From Nitrospira sp. (GTDB taxonomy: Bacteria > Nitrospirota > Nitrospiria > Nitrospirales > Nitrospiraceae), in assembly GCA_016715825.1 (NCBI GenBank), contig JADJXO010000013.1, positions 124,001 through 188,000 of the forward strand: a stretch of 64,000 bases of DNA, written 5' to 3'. A model generated the notes under the pieces. The model ran no database searches. It had not been told where the DNA came from and was given only the letters and a program-made list of their open reading frames with translations. Positions 1 to 8,629 of the stretch are shown in pieces. How positions within the stretch are numbered: position 1 is the first letter of the stretch; every line of letters begins with the position of its first letter. Made by a program: the position numbers and the translations under genes.

Positions 1-42
1 ATCATTCCATCTGTGGCAGACAGTCCGCCTTGGTTTAGCCTA

Positions 43-71
43 CAGACACTTACGTATTTCTCTGTTATGAT
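43..71 (+). promoter_or_regulatory. candidate sigma-70 promoter of the PsiF-repeat gene
   Basis: A -35-like CAGACA (43-48, 4 of 6 consensus bases) and a -10-like TATGAT (66-71, 5 of 6) are separated by 17 bp. They lie about 45 bp upstream of the ATG at 118. A strong ribosome binding site, AAGGAG, sits at about 105-110. This is a match by eye only and has not been tested against background. Confidence 0.45.
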
Positions 72-117
72 GCCACTCACATGTGCATCTCACCCCTTAC
101 CATAAAGGAGATTCAGT

Positions 118-438
118 ATGTGGACAGCCATGCGTACGCTCACTCTTGGGTTATTTGTGCTCAGCCTTGGCGGAACTCCATACGCTATGGGTGCACCTGC
201 CCAACAGAACAAGATGAAAGCTTGTAATGATCAGGCAACTGCAAAGGGGTTAGGAGAGGGAAAAGGTGAAGAGCGGAGGGCCTTTATGAAGGAATGTCTC
301 TCGGCTAAGTCGACGAAAGGTGGAGGTGGTAAAGAGACTCAGCAAAATAAGATGAAGACGTGTAATAAAGAAGCGGGCGAGAAGGAGCTGAAGGGTGATG
401 CACGGAAAAAGTTCATGAGCGACTGTCTTTCGGCCTAA
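118..438 (+). CDS. PsiF-repeat secreted small protein
   Basis: The 106-residue protein begins with a probable signal peptide (residues about 1-25: charged start, hydrophobic core LGLFVLSLGG, then AMG-A). Two similar PsiF-type repeats of about 35 residues follow. Each starts QQNKMK(A/T)CN and ends with a phenylalanine-methionine segment and CLSA, so each holds two cysteines. PsiF repeats are found in small periplasmic proteins; in E. coli psiF is linked to phosphate starvation, but the biochemical role is unknown. The start at 118 is supported by a well-placed AAGGAG. It is the only intact plus-strand gene in the window and ends against a long palindrome. Confidence 0.85.
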   Translation: MWTAMRTLTLGLFVLSLGGTPYAMGAPAQQNKMKACNDQATAKGLGEGKGEERRAFMKECLSAKSTKGGGGKETQQNKMKTCNKEAGEKELKGDARKKFMSDCLSA

Positions 439-445
439 GCTTCGT

Positions 446-473
446 TTCCGGCGCGGCATATGCCGCGCCGGAA
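446..473. terminator. 28-nt perfect palindrome between convergent genes
   Basis: The bases 446-473 form a perfect GC-rich inverted repeat (TTCCGGCGCGGCAT and its complement) with no spacer, only 8 bp past the stop of the PsiF-repeat gene. It lies in the gap before the end of the convergent monooxygenase-like gene, so it could form a strong RNA hairpin for both transcripts. Neither side has a clear T-run, so a canonical intrinsic terminator is not certain. Confidence 0.5.
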
Positions 474-545
474 CGCTGCTGCTCAGCATGAGCCCCTTGC
501 ACCTGCCAGACTATGGGTGACGGTACCCACTCCTCACCCTGCGAT

Positions 546-857
546 TCAGACCATCACCTTAGAGGCGAGAATATCGATCTGCTCAATCATGGGCGGCTCA
601 ACGAATAGTTCAGAGCCTTTCGCTTTTAACGCTTTAGCGAGTTCTCCTTCCAAGTGTGCTGTGCGACCAGCCTCATCAGGAAATGCATTGAAGATTCCAA
701 AAACCGACGGTTCCAGCCGGAGCGCAAACCAAATTGGCATGGCTGATTCCCCGTTCGCGATCTCTTGTGCACCTTCGAGCAATCGAGCAACCTCCATCTC
801 TTTTCCTGGTTTCACTTTCAGTCTCACCAGTAATCCAACTTGTACCATGATGACCAT
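546..857 (-). CDS. antibiotic biosynthesis monooxygenase (ABM) fold protein
   Basis: This 103-residue protein matches the small dimeric alpha/beta ABM (quinol monooxygenase-like) family: an N-terminal strand GLLVRLKVKPGKE, a helix around EVARLLEGA, a middle strand with WFALRLEPS and FGIFNAFPDEAGR, and a helix with HLEGELAKAL. Members include heme-degrading and quinol-oxidising enzymes, but many are of unknown substrate. Nothing nearby specifies a substrate. It is convergent with the PsiF-repeat gene and divergent from the broken GlxA-type regulator. The start could be at the first or the internal methionine (residue 4). The family call is firm; the reaction is unknown. Confidence 0.75.
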   Translation of the reverse strand: MVIMVQVGLLVRLKVKPGKEMEVARLLEGAQEIANGESAMPIWFALRLEPSVFGIFNAFPDEAGRTAHLEGELAKALKAKGSELFVEPPMIEQIDILASKVMV

Positions 858-949
858 CCTTTCCAGAAATTAGTGTGAGGCCTAACGGTACGTCGTACGG
901 ATGCCCGCACACTAGTGGCAAGACTGCCAATTGTGGTACCATTCTTGCC

Positions 950-1917
950 ATGCGCATTTACTTGCTCGTACTTCAAGACGTGTTTGATACCGGCCTCGCG
1001 GCGTTACTTGATACATTCAGTATCGCGAATGCGCTCGCCAAATCCACAGGAATTTCTTCGGTTCCATTCACAGTTAGAACAGTGGCCGTTCGAACCCGTG
1101 TCACCACAGGACATGGGCTCGTGATCCCGACCAACACGCAACACGACTCGCACCACCTGATGTCGTGATCGTACCAGCGATCAGCGCCATGTCACCTCAG
1201 ACCTTACAGATCGCGCTCGAGAGGCGAGATATAGCTGATGCTCAAGCGATCCTGCTTCGCTGGTCTCAGAAGGGAACACTGGTTGGAGCGGCCTGTACAG
1301 GAACGTTAGTGCTTGCAGGCACTTCCCTGCTTAAGGGGCGACCTGCGACGACAACTTGGTGGCTGTCTCCGTTCTTCAGGGCTCGATACCCCGATGTTGT
1401 CCTGGACGAGTCAAGAATGATTGTAAGCTCCCCAGGGATCGTCACTGGGGGTGCAGCACTGGCTCACTTCGATCTCGCGTTATGGCTCGTGCGCCGTACG
1501 AGTCCGGCTTTGGCATCGCTCACGGCCCGTTACTTGGTGGTGGAGCCGCGGCCATCTCAAGCAGCCTTCATCATTCCGGACCAACTCGCCCATACAGACC
1601 CTCTTGTCGAACGGTTCGAGCAATGGGCACGTAGCCGCTTGGATAAGGGCTTCTCTCTCAGAGAAGCCGCCCACGAGACAGGAACCAGTGCACGAACGTT
1701 AGCGCGGCGGCTGCACTCTGTGGTCGGCAGATCTCCACTAGGCTACTTCCAAGACCTTCGTATCGAACGCGCCGTCCATCTGCTACAAACTAGTGATTCA
1801 AGCCTAGAGCAGATCGCAGCGGAAGTCGGATATGAAAACGGAGTTTCGCTACGTGCACTTATCCGACGAAAGATTGGATGTGGTGTACGCGAAATCCGAA
1901 CACGCCACTGCCAATGA
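950..1917 (+). pseudogene. frameshifted GlxA-family AraC-type transcriptional regulator
   Basis: The reading frame from ATG 950 encodes MRIYLLVLQDVFDTGLAALLDTF, the start of a DJ-1/PfpI-like sensor domain, and runs to a stop at 1166-1168. The adjacent frame carries the rest: APPDVVIVPA, the nucleophile-elbow-like AACTGTLVLA, the PfpI domain end, then an AraC C-terminal domain with two helix-turn-helix segments (FSLREAAHETGTSARTLARR and SLEQIAAEVGYENGVSLRAL). Both halves are well conserved in style and join if one base is missing between about 1133 and 1150, where both frames are open. No homopolymer marks the site. It could be a recent mutation or a sequence error. GlxA-type regulators control unknown catabolic or stress genes; the neighbouring ABM gene is divergent and a possible target. 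Confidence 0.7.
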
Positions 1918-2107
1918 TGTTGGATCACCCCTCTCATCCAACCTAACCACCATGGTTTTTAGGCAATGAGCGGTCGAAGCCGTCTACCACCTCACAGCCG
2001 TCATCACAGGCGTTAGAAATTTGGCAAGATACGAATTCAGATTGAGATATCGCCTAGGCAGGTAAAACAGGTAGCTAGATGGGAACGTCGAGGAATGGTG
2101 CTGAAGG

Positions 2108-2746
2108 TTAGACGTTGCGGTCGTCGACTTTTTTTCGGAGCTCAATCAACTCTTGTTCGAGCGCGATGAAGCGGTCACTGATAGGATCAGGCAAATCGAC
2201 TTGATCCATCGTGGCATCCGGCAGGCGCTCACCCTGGGATTTGATGACGCGGCCTGGAACACCGATCACGGTTGAATTGGGAGCGACATTTTTAAGCACG
2301 ACGGAATTGGCCCCGATCTTGACGTTATCCCCGATGGTGATTCCACCGAGGATTTTAGCCCCGGCACCCACCACCACGTGATTCCCGAGTGTCGGATGCC
2401 GTTTACCTCGTTCCTTGCCAGTTCCACCCAAGGTCACGCCTTGAAAAAGAGTCACATAATCGCCGATCTCGGCCGTTTCTCCGATGACGACCCCCATCCC
2501 ATGGTCGATAAAGAAACCCGTTCCAATCTTGGCTGAAGGATGGATCTCCACGCCGGTCAACCAGCGAGCGAGCTGAGAGAGTACGCGTGGCAAGATAGGA
2601 ACATCGTGTCCCTTCAGCCAGTGGGAAATCCGATAGGCCAACAGTGCGTGAAACCCCGCATAAGTGAGAATCACTTCCAGTTTACTGGTCGCGGCAGGAT
2701 CTCGGTCAAAGACCGCTTGGAGGTCTTGTTTGATCTGACTCAACAT
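2108..2746 (-). CDS. cysE: serine O-acetyltransferase
   Basis: The 212-residue protein would acetylate L-serine with acetyl-CoA, the first step of cysteine synthesis in the cytoplasm. It has the short-form CysE layout: a helical N-terminus (1-65), then a left-handed beta-helix of hexapeptide repeats (about 67-165) with the catalytic Asp81-His82 in FIDHGMGVVIGE and His117 in GKRHPTLG, and the GVPGRV exit motif at 162-167. The C-terminus is extended by a charged helix (about 190-212) that may be a coiled coil. It is 20 bp downstream of ispF, and the two are probably cotranscribed with ispD. Confidence 0.92.
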   Translation of the reverse strand: MLSQIKQDLQAVFDRDPAATSKLEVILTYAGFHALLAYRISHWLKGHDVPILPRVLSQLARWLTGVEIHPSAKIGTGFFIDHGMGVVIGETAEIGDYVTLFQGVTLGGTGKERGKRHPTLGNHVVVGAGAKILGGITIGDNVKIGANSVVLKNVAPNSTVIGVPGRVIKSQGERLPDATMDQVDLPDPISDRFIALEQELIELRKKVDDRNV

Positions 2747-2766
2747 GTACAGAATATCTTACGACG

Positions 2767-3240
2767 TCAGATCGATTCGATCAAACAAACGGCGTGCGCG
2801 ATCATTCCCTCTTCATGCCCGACCGCATCCAATCCTTCTCCGCTTTTTACTTTCACATTGACCAAATCGGGATCAATCTTTGCCACCTCCGCAATTTTCT
2901 TTTGCATCGCCAGAAGATGCGGTCCGAGGCGAGGCGCCTGAGCCACGATGACCGTGTCGATGTTTCCCACCTGATAGCCCTTGGCCGTGAGCTTCGACAT
3001 GACGTCTTCCAACAGTTTCAAACTGGAGATCCCTTTGTACTTGGGATCTGAACTGGGATAGTGCCGACCAAGATCGCCTTCTCCCATGGCACCCAAGAGC
3101 GCATCGCAGATCGCATGAACCAGCACATCGGAATCAGAATGGCCCAATAGCCCTTTAGTGTGCGGGATTTCAATGCCACCCAATATCAGTTTACGATCTG
3201 GGCCGAGCGGATGAACGTCGTAGCCATAACCGATACGCAT
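2767..3240 (-). CDS. ispF: 2-C-methyl-D-erythritol 2,4-cyclodiphosphate synthase
   Basis: The 157-residue protein is the normal length for IspF, the cyclising step of the non-mevalonate (MEP) isoprenoid pathway. The zinc ligands Asp8 and His10 (YDVHP) and His42 (DVLVHA) are present, as are the conserved GHSDSD loop and the C-terminal KVKSGEGLDAVGHEEG with IAHAVCLI. Undecaprenyl phosphate made from this pathway is the lipid carrier needed by the surrounding glycan genes, although ispD-ispF adjacency is common in bacteria and need not reflect that. It lies between ispD and cysE. Confidence 0.95.
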   Translation of the reverse strand: MRIGYGYDVHPLGPDRKLILGGIEIPHTKGLLGHSDSDVLVHAICDALLGAMGEGDLGRHYPSSDPKYKGISSLKLLEDVMSKLTAKGYQVGNIDTVIVAQAPRLGPHLLAMQKKIAEVAKIDPDLVNVKVKSGEGLDAVGHEEGMIAHAVCLIESI

Positions 3241-3332
3241 GGTTTCTCTCCTTCTTCTGCCGACAAGCCGGCACGAAAGAACACTGACACGTCAAGACCC
3301 ACCAGCTTGCGCCCTGTCAACCTGCCCACTTG

Positions 3333-4043
3333 TCAGCCTATCTGCTGCTTGCTCCTCGCCGCCAAAATTGCTTCGCCGATGACCATGTCTTCCGGACGCG
3401 TGACTTTGATATTTTCTCCGCTCCCCTCAACCACGACGACCGGATAACCAGCCCACTCGAACAAGAACGCATCATCGGTCGCATGCACGCCCTCCGCATG
3501 GGCTTTACGATGGGCATTCAGCAATGGCTCTCGCCTGAATGCCTGCGGTGTTTGAGCCAGCCAGAGCGGCCTCCGATCAACCGTCCGTTCGATACGATGT
3601 TCAAGCCCGACCTGTTTGACCGTATCACGCATCGGCAAGGCGACAATCGCCCCTCCCACACGACGGGCAGCCTCAACCACCTCGGTCACCATGTGCTGGG
3701 TCAGTAACGGCCTCACCGCGTCATGCACAACTACGATTTCCGTTTCCACCGGCACATGTTCGAGTGCGTGTCGGACGGAATCCTGGCGTTCTTTTCCACC
3801 TTCGACCACCCTCGTAATTTTAGAAAATCCGAATCGGACAGCAAGATCGTTGAGGCAATAGTCAAGATCGGCCTGCGGAACAGCCAGTATGATCTGATCG
3901 ATGACCGGGGAGCTTTGCAGAATGCGAAGCGAGTGCACGACCAGCGGTTCACCGCCCAAGGCTAGAAACTGCTTGGGGACGGCACCGCCCATGCGGAGCC
4001 CACGCCCGGCGGCAGGAACGAGGGCCACAGTACGATTACTCAC
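3333..4043 (-). CDS. ispD: 2-C-methyl-D-erythritol 4-phosphate cytidylyltransferase
   Basis: This 236-residue protein has the nucleotide-binding signature PAAGRGLRMGG...PKQFLAL at residues about 10-29 and the conserved VVVHDAVRPLL (about 103-113). It ends with the typical TDDAFLFEW and GSGENIKVTRPED segments. It transfers CMP to methylerythritol phosphate in the MEP pathway. The gene is 92 bp upstream of ispF in the same direction, the usual order. Upstream at 4044-4167 is a spacer with no gene. Confidence 0.95.
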   Translation of the reverse strand: MSNRTVALVPAAGRGLRMGGAVPKQFLALGGEPLVVHSLRILQSSPVIDQIILAVPQADLDYCLNDLAVRFGFSKITRVVEGGKERQDSVRHALEHVPVETEIVVVHDAVRPLLTQHMVTEVVEAARRVGGAIVALPMRDTVKQVGLEHRIERTVDRRPLWLAQTPQAFRREPLLNAHRKAHAEGVHATDDAFLFEWAGYPVVVVEGSGENIKVTRPEDMVIGEAILAARSKQQIG

Positions 4044-4167
4044 GAGCAGAAACTAGGCTACCTTTCCCATCGTATTGAGATACGGCTTATTCACAAGTTC
4101 CAGGTTTCAAGTTTCTAGCCTCAAGTTGTGTGGAAAGCCAAAATCTGAAACCTGCAACCAATGTGCC
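4044..4167. other. spacer with short AACTTG-type direct repeats
   Basis: On the minus strand this spacer contains AACTTGAGGC, AAACTTGAAACCTGG and AACTTG in close succession, with a further GAAACC-like element nearer the protease gene. No ORF, terminator or promoter could be supported. It may be degenerate intergenic repeat sequence. Confidence 0.3.
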
Positions 4168-5718
4168 CTAAGGGCGGAGCGTGAGATAGATCGTCCGCCC
4201 CTGCCGCTTTAACAAGAGCAATACCGCGTGGTCATTCGGCAGTTTCTCGGCAATCCGTTCAAAGGCTTTCACTGATGTCACGGCTTGCCTATTCACCTCA
4301 AGCACGATGTCCCCTTCACGGACACCCAATTCTTCCGCCGTGCTGCCGGACTTGACTCGGACGATCACCACGCCGCGTTCGCTCGATTTGAGTCCATACC
4401 GATTCGCCAGCTCTTCGTTGAGCTCTCGCACCTCAAGGCTGGAGAGTACACCTGTCGCGGTGGCGGATTCGCCTCCATCGTCTTCACCGCTTTGGGACAT
4501 CGACTTAGGCTGTTCAACGATGGTGAGATCGACGGTCTTTGTCTTTTTGTCACGAATAAACTTGATCGCCACCTTCTTCCCGACCGGCGTCTGGGCGACG
4601 GCGTTCCGGAGATGGGTCGGCGAGTCCATCGATTTCCCATCATACTCAAGGATGACATCGGCCCGTTCGAACCCAGCCTTTTTTGCGGGACTATCATCCA
4701 TGACATCACTGACTAACACGCCTTTTGTATCCCCGACGCCGAATTGAGAGGCCAATTCAGGCGTCAGCTCTTGAATCGAGACACCGAGCCAGCCGCGGAC
4801 GACTTTTCCTGTCTGTACGAGCTGTCCCATGATGGAGTGAGCCATGTTGCTCGGGACGGCAAACCCAATCCCCATATTACCGCCGCTCTGACTGAATATC
4901 GCCGTATTGATCCCCACCAATTCGCCACGGACATTCACCAGTGCTCCACCGGAGTTACCAGGGTTGATGGCCGCGTCTGTCTGGATAAAATCCTCGTACT
5001 CCGCGATGCCGGCCGCCCGCCCCAATGCACTAACGATCCCCAACGTGACGGTCTGTGTCAGCCCAAACGGATTGCCGACGGCCAGGACAAACTCCCCGAC
5101 TTCCAATTTATCGGAATCTGCCCAGGCGACAGTGGGAAGTCCCGTCGCCTCGATCTTCACGACAGCGACGTCGGTTTTGGGATCAGTACCAATAAGTTTC
5201 GCCTTGAACTCACGCTTGTCCGACAGCGTGACCCGGATTTCATCTGCTTTGCCGACGACATGATTGTTGGTGATGATCAAGCCATTCGACTCGACAATCA
5301 CGCCGGATCCAAGGCCGCGCTCTTTTCGTTCCTTCTGGTGGTCGAACTTCCTGAAAAATTCGTCGCCAAAAAACTTTCGAAACAGGGGATCATCGAAGGG
5401 TGTCGTGCCCGATCCTCCGCTGTGCCCGTTTTTGGTCGCGTAGATATTCACCACCGCAGGCTTCACAGACTTCGCAATTTCCACGAATGTGTGACTACCA
5501 CCGGCGAGCGTAGGCTGGGGAGCAGTCGAAACAGGCCTGACAACCGGAGGAGATGCCGCAATCGATGATGAATCAGGCACCGCATGTCCCGTAGGAAGCC
5601 ACCCAAGATCCGAAGCCACCACCACGCCAATAATAGCCCCCGCCGTCAACAAGGTGGCCGCTACCATCCATTTTTTGATGCCCTGCACCGGTTTTTTATC
5701 GACATCCACCTGTTTCAT
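4168..5718 (-). CDS. HtrA/DegP-family periplasmic serine protease (Do-like)
   Basis: The 516-residue protein has one N-terminal membrane anchor or signal segment (residues about 17-35), a trypsin-like domain with the triad His153 (TNNHVVG), Asp183 (KTDVAVVKI) and Ser256 (NPGNSGGAL), and two C-terminal PDZ domains (about 300-390 and 420-510). This is the DegP/DegQ layout: envelope quality control and stress-linked proteolysis. A glycine- and charge-rich insert (about 97-135) lies before the catalytic histidine, similar to the flexible loop of DegP. It stands between ispD and the aldolase gene with spacers of 124 and 36 bp, so it may have its own promoter. Confidence 0.93.
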   Translation of the reverse strand: MKQVDVDKKPVQGIKKWMVAATLLTAGAIIGVVVASDLGWLPTGHAVPDSSSIAASPPVVRPVSTAPQPTLAGGSHTFVEIAKSVKPAVVNIYATKNGHSGGSGTTPFDDPLFRKFFGDEFFRKFDHQKERKERGLGSGVIVESNGLIITNNHVVGKADEIRVTLSDKREFKAKLIGTDPKTDVAVVKIEATGLPTVAWADSDKLEVGEFVLAVGNPFGLTQTVTLGIVSALGRAAGIAEYEDFIQTDAAINPGNSGGALVNVRGELVGINTAIFSQSGGNMGIGFAVPSNMAHSIMGQLVQTGKVVRGWLGVSIQELTPELASQFGVGDTKGVLVSDVMDDSPAKKAGFERADVILEYDGKSMDSPTHLRNAVAQTPVGKKVAIKFIRDKKTKTVDLTIVEQPKSMSQSGEDDGGESATATGVLSSLEVRELNEELANRYGLKSSERGVVIVRVKSGSTAEELGVREGDIVLEVNRQAVTSVKAFERIAEKLPNDHAVLLLLKRQGRTIYLTLRP

Positions 5719-5754
5719 AGCCTCAATTGACTATAATGAGAGACCTAACAACGC

Positions 5755-6678
5755 TCACTGAATCTCGCCGGCATAAATTCCCATAATGGTGTGGAGGAAC
5801 TTGACCGCTTCCGGCTTCGGACGTTGGAATGAATTCCGCCCAATGATACTCCCGAATCCTCCTCCATCCCTGATGGCCCGCGCTTCGTCGAACACGTTTG
5901 TATCTTCGCTTTTCGCACCGCCTGAAAAAATCACGATTCGGCGGCCATCAAACGCACTCTGCACGACGTGTTTGACACGTTCAGCCAGCGTCTTGATCGG
6001 AATCTTCTCGGCTTCGTAGACCTTTTTGGCCGCAGCCTGTTCAAGATGGGCACTCGGGAGCTTGACTTTGATCACATGCGCCCCAAGCTGCGCGGCGATT
6101 TGCGCGGCATAGGCCACCACATCGATCGCTGTTTCTCCTTCTTTGCTTAACACCGATCCGCGTGGATAAGACCACACCACCACGGCGAGGCCGCTCTCCT
6201 TCGCCTCTTCACTGATTGCACGCAACTGCTCGTACATGGCGTTGCAATGGGACGAACCTGGGTAGATCGTGAACCCCACCGCAGAACAGCCCAATCGAAG
6301 TGCATCCTTGACACTCCCCGTCACCGACGGGAGCGGATCCTTCTCATCATGCAACACATCGTGATTGTTCAACTTCAAGATAAGAGGAATCTGCCCGGCA
6401 AAGTGGCCCGCCCCGGCTTCCAGGAACCCGAGAGGAGCTGCATAGGCATTGCATCCCGCGTCAATGGCAAGCTGAAAATGGTAGTGCGGATTGTACCCTG
6501 GCGCGTTCGGCGCGAAGCTCCTTGCCGGACCATGCTCAAACCCCTGATCGACCGGCAGAATGACCAACCTGCCTGTCCCTGCAAGTTTTCCTGATCGCAG
6601 TAACCGCGCGATGTTGGTCCTTGTCCCGGCGTTGTCACTCCCGTACCAGCTCAAAATTTCTTGTACTCGGTCTCCCAT
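5755..6678 (-). CDS. fbaB: class I fructose-bisphosphate aldolase (DhnA/FbaB type)
   Basis: The 307-residue protein has the DhnA-type aldolase pattern: VDQGFEHGP near residue 43, LKLNNHD near 101, the strand VIKVKLP (about 202-208) that carries the Schiff-base lysine, and the phosphate-binding IFSGGAKSED and GFGSIIGRNSFQRP near the C-terminus. It would cleave or form fructose 1,6-bisphosphate. The fructose-1,6-bisphosphatase gene lies 53 bp upstream, so the pair forms a gluconeogenic module that feeds hexose phosphates to the mannose and glucose sugar-nucleotide genes next door. Confidence 0.9.
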   Translation of the reverse strand: MGDRVQEILSWYGSDNAGTRTNIARLLRSGKLAGTGRLVILPVDQGFEHGPARSFAPNAPGYNPHYHFQLAIDAGCNAYAAPLGFLEAGAGHFAGQIPLILKLNNHDVLHDEKDPLPSVTGSVKDALRLGCSAVGFTIYPGSSHCNAMYEQLRAISEEAKESGLAVVVWSYPRGSVLSKEGETAIDVVAYAAQIAAQLGAHVIKVKLPSAHLEQAAAKKVYEAEKIPIKTLAERVKHVVQSAFDGRRIVIFSGGAKSEDTNVFDEARAIRDGGGFGSIIGRNSFQRPKPEAVKFLHTIMGIYAGEIQ

Positions 6679-6731
6679 AGTTTCCTCCCGACGACATTAC
6701 CGTACCATATCAAAAAAATAGGCGCTTAGGC

Positions 6732-7730
6732 TCAGCCCTGAATATACCGCTCCGCCTGCTCAACATCGTGTCGGCTTCCAATAAACAAAGGCACGCGCTG
6801 ATGAAGTGCCTTGGCCTCCACCTCCAAAATTCTTGATGTCCCTGTTGAGGCTTTTCCACCGGCCTGCTCCACAATCAACGCCATCGGATTTGCCTCGTAG
6901 AGCAACCGCAGCTTCCCTTCAGGTTTATCCACTTCCCCTGGATAGAGGTAGATCCCACCCCCGAGCAACAGGCGGTGCACATCGGCCACTAGGCAGCCCG
7001 AATACCGGCCACTATAGGGGCGACCGGTCGCCTTATCGTTGACTTTTAGTGAATCAAGATATTTTTTTGTGCCTTCCGACCACTTGGCAAAGTTCCCTTC
7101 GTTCGTGGCATACACTTTACCCTTGTCAGGAATCTCGATCCGTTCGTGCGACAATAGATATTCCCCGATGCCGGGCTCGAGCGTAAATCCGTACACCCCT
7201 TGCCCGACGGTATACACCAGCATGGTGCTCGACCCATACAACAGATATCCGGCGGCTACTTGTTCCGTTCCCCGTCGTATCAGCTCCGCCTCTGTCGGCA
7301 AGCGATCCGTTCGGTCATACTTGAGGACGGAAAAAATGGCCCCGAGCGGCATATTGTTGTCCGTATTGGATGAGCCATCGAGCGGATCGAAGAGCAGCAT
7401 GTACTTCCCATGCGGCCAATTCCCCGGTAAGAAAACGGGCTTTTCCATTTCCTCCGACGCCAAGGCACAGACGTACCCACTGGATTGAAAGACCCTGACA
7501 AAGTCGTCATTGGCAATCGCATCCAGCTTCTTGACGGTTTCGCCCTGGACGTTCGTGTCACCGGTGGTTCCCAAAATGTTAATCAACCCGGCGCGCCGGA
7601 GATCCTGCGCAATAAGCTTACCGACCAGGCCGATTTGGGTCAGAAGGCTTGACAACTCTCCCGTTGCCTCTGGATAGGCGGCCTGACTTTGAATAATAAA
7701 CTGGTTTATCGTAAGGGGGAATTCTCTCAT
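6732..7730 (-). CDS. fbp: class 1 fructose-1,6-bisphosphatase
   Basis: The product hydrolyses fructose 1,6-bisphosphate to fructose 6-phosphate in gluconeogenesis. The metal- and phosphate-binding LLFDPLDGSSNTDNNMPLGAIFS lies near residues 110-132; the conserved SEEMEKP precedes it, and YSGRYSGCLVADVHRLLLGGG, GKLRLLYEANPMALI and EQAGGKAS follow. I chose the internal ATG at 7730 (MREFPLTINQFI), which gives 332 residues, the usual class 1 length; the longer frame to 7781 adds 17 residues without family support. It is followed by the class I aldolase gene in the same direction. Confidence 0.94.
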   Translation of the reverse strand: MREFPLTINQFIIQSQAAYPEATGELSSLLTQIGLVGKLIAQDLRRAGLINILGTTGDTNVQGETVKKLDAIANDDFVRVFQSSGYVCALASEEMEKPVFLPGNWPHGKYMLLFDPLDGSSNTDNNMPLGAIFSVLKYDRTDRLPTEAELIRRGTEQVAAGYLLYGSSTMLVYTVGQGVYGFTLEPGIGEYLLSHERIEIPDKGKVYATNEGNFAKWSEGTKKYLDSLKVNDKATGRPYSGRYSGCLVADVHRLLLGGGIYLYPGEVDKPEGKLRLLYEANPMALIVEQAGGKASTGTSRILEVEAKALHQRVPLFIGSRHDVEQAERYIQG

Positions 7731-7807
7731 GGTCTCTTCGGTGTGGCTCAGTATAGCCGGTTTAGTTTGTGTGAACAACAATCTACATTCACACCATTCC
7801 TTTTTCT

Positions 7808-8629
7808 CTACAGCGCCCCCTTCTCCAGGCCATCCACCAAATTTGCAACGATTGAGCCGAGCGTCACTTTTGCTTTCATCCGCAGCGGAGTTCTTCGTTC
7901 ATCTGTCGTCACCCATACTCGGATATTGCCTTGATTCATAAAGAGGCCATGAAACGGCATGACGACGAGTACACGAATGGTCTCCGCCTTTCCCCAGGCC
8001 CCCTCAATGATCTCAACCCCCTCGACACGCACCTCGACCGGTCGATTCTTCTTGTCATGATACACGTTCATCTTGAGAGAAGCGCCCGGCGTTGGTGCCA
8101 AGGCTACGCGCGTGTAGTACAAACATGAAAGAATGTCCTGCGTCCCACCTGGAATAGACAGCGACTCGGTGGTACCCCCTCTGCTAGCTGTCACCAACCC
8201 TTCTTTTTGGTGAAAGGTGTATTCAATATCTTCCTTCTTTTTCCCTTCGCGCCGACGGAACGTCATATGCTCCGGGGCAAGGGTATCAAGATCGAGTTCC
8301 GACTCCACTCGGCTATCGACCGGGAAAAACTTGGTGAGGATCGGGGTCGATTGCGCCGTACCTACCAGCTTGGCCACCTCACGATCAGCACTGCCCGGAA
8401 TCGGTGCCACTTCCATCACCGCCGTCACCGCCGTCATATTGAGCCAGGACACCTTGTAGGTCAGTCGCTCACCGACCTGAAACGGGCGTTGGGCGTCAGC
8501 CCACGGTTTCGATTCGATGGGAACCGCAGACAACGGGAGAAGAACGATGCCCGTAACAATCGCAACGGACCAACGAGGCGTCCCGATGCCGCAAGAGACG
8601 GTGGATTTGGAAGAATGAGGTCCTAACAC
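7808..8629 (-). CDS. DUF3108 domain-containing exported protein
   Basis: The 273-residue protein has an N-terminal hydrophobic segment (about 22-38) that looks like a signal peptide. The DUF3108 pattern follows: FQVGERLTYKVSWL, then a beta-rich body, DILSCLYYTRVAL, and an end with TDERRTPLRMKAKVTLGSIVANL. The family is predicted to be periplasmic with a lipocalin-like beta barrel; its function is not established. Its start overlaps the end of the phosphomannomutase gene by 7 bp, so the two are translationally coupled. A role in envelope glycan metabolism is only a guess from context. Confidence 0.75.
   Translation of the reverse strand: MLGPHSSKSTVSCGIGTPRWSVAIVTGIVLLPLSAVPIESKPWADAQRPFQVGERLTYKVSWLNMTAVTAVMEVAPIPGSADREVAKLVGTAQSTPILTKFFPVDSRVESELDLDTLAPEHMTFRRREGKKKEDIEYTFHQKEGLVTASRGGTTESLSIPGGTQDILSCLYYTRVALAPTPGASLKMNVYHDKKNRPVEVRVEGVEIIEGAWGKAETIRVLVVMPFHGLFMNQGNIRVWVTTDERRTPLRMKAKVTLGSIVANLVDGLEKGAL

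Noticed and set aside
460..873. 137-codon plus-strand frame opposite the ABM gene
   Set aside because: Serine- and threonine-rich shadow with no motif; the minus-strand ABM protein explains the region.
4744..5568. 274-codon open frame on the plus strand opposite the HtrA gene
   Set aside because: It lies wholly opposite a well-supported protease gene, has no family motif, and its composition (many Arg, His, Asp) is that of a reverse-frame shadow.
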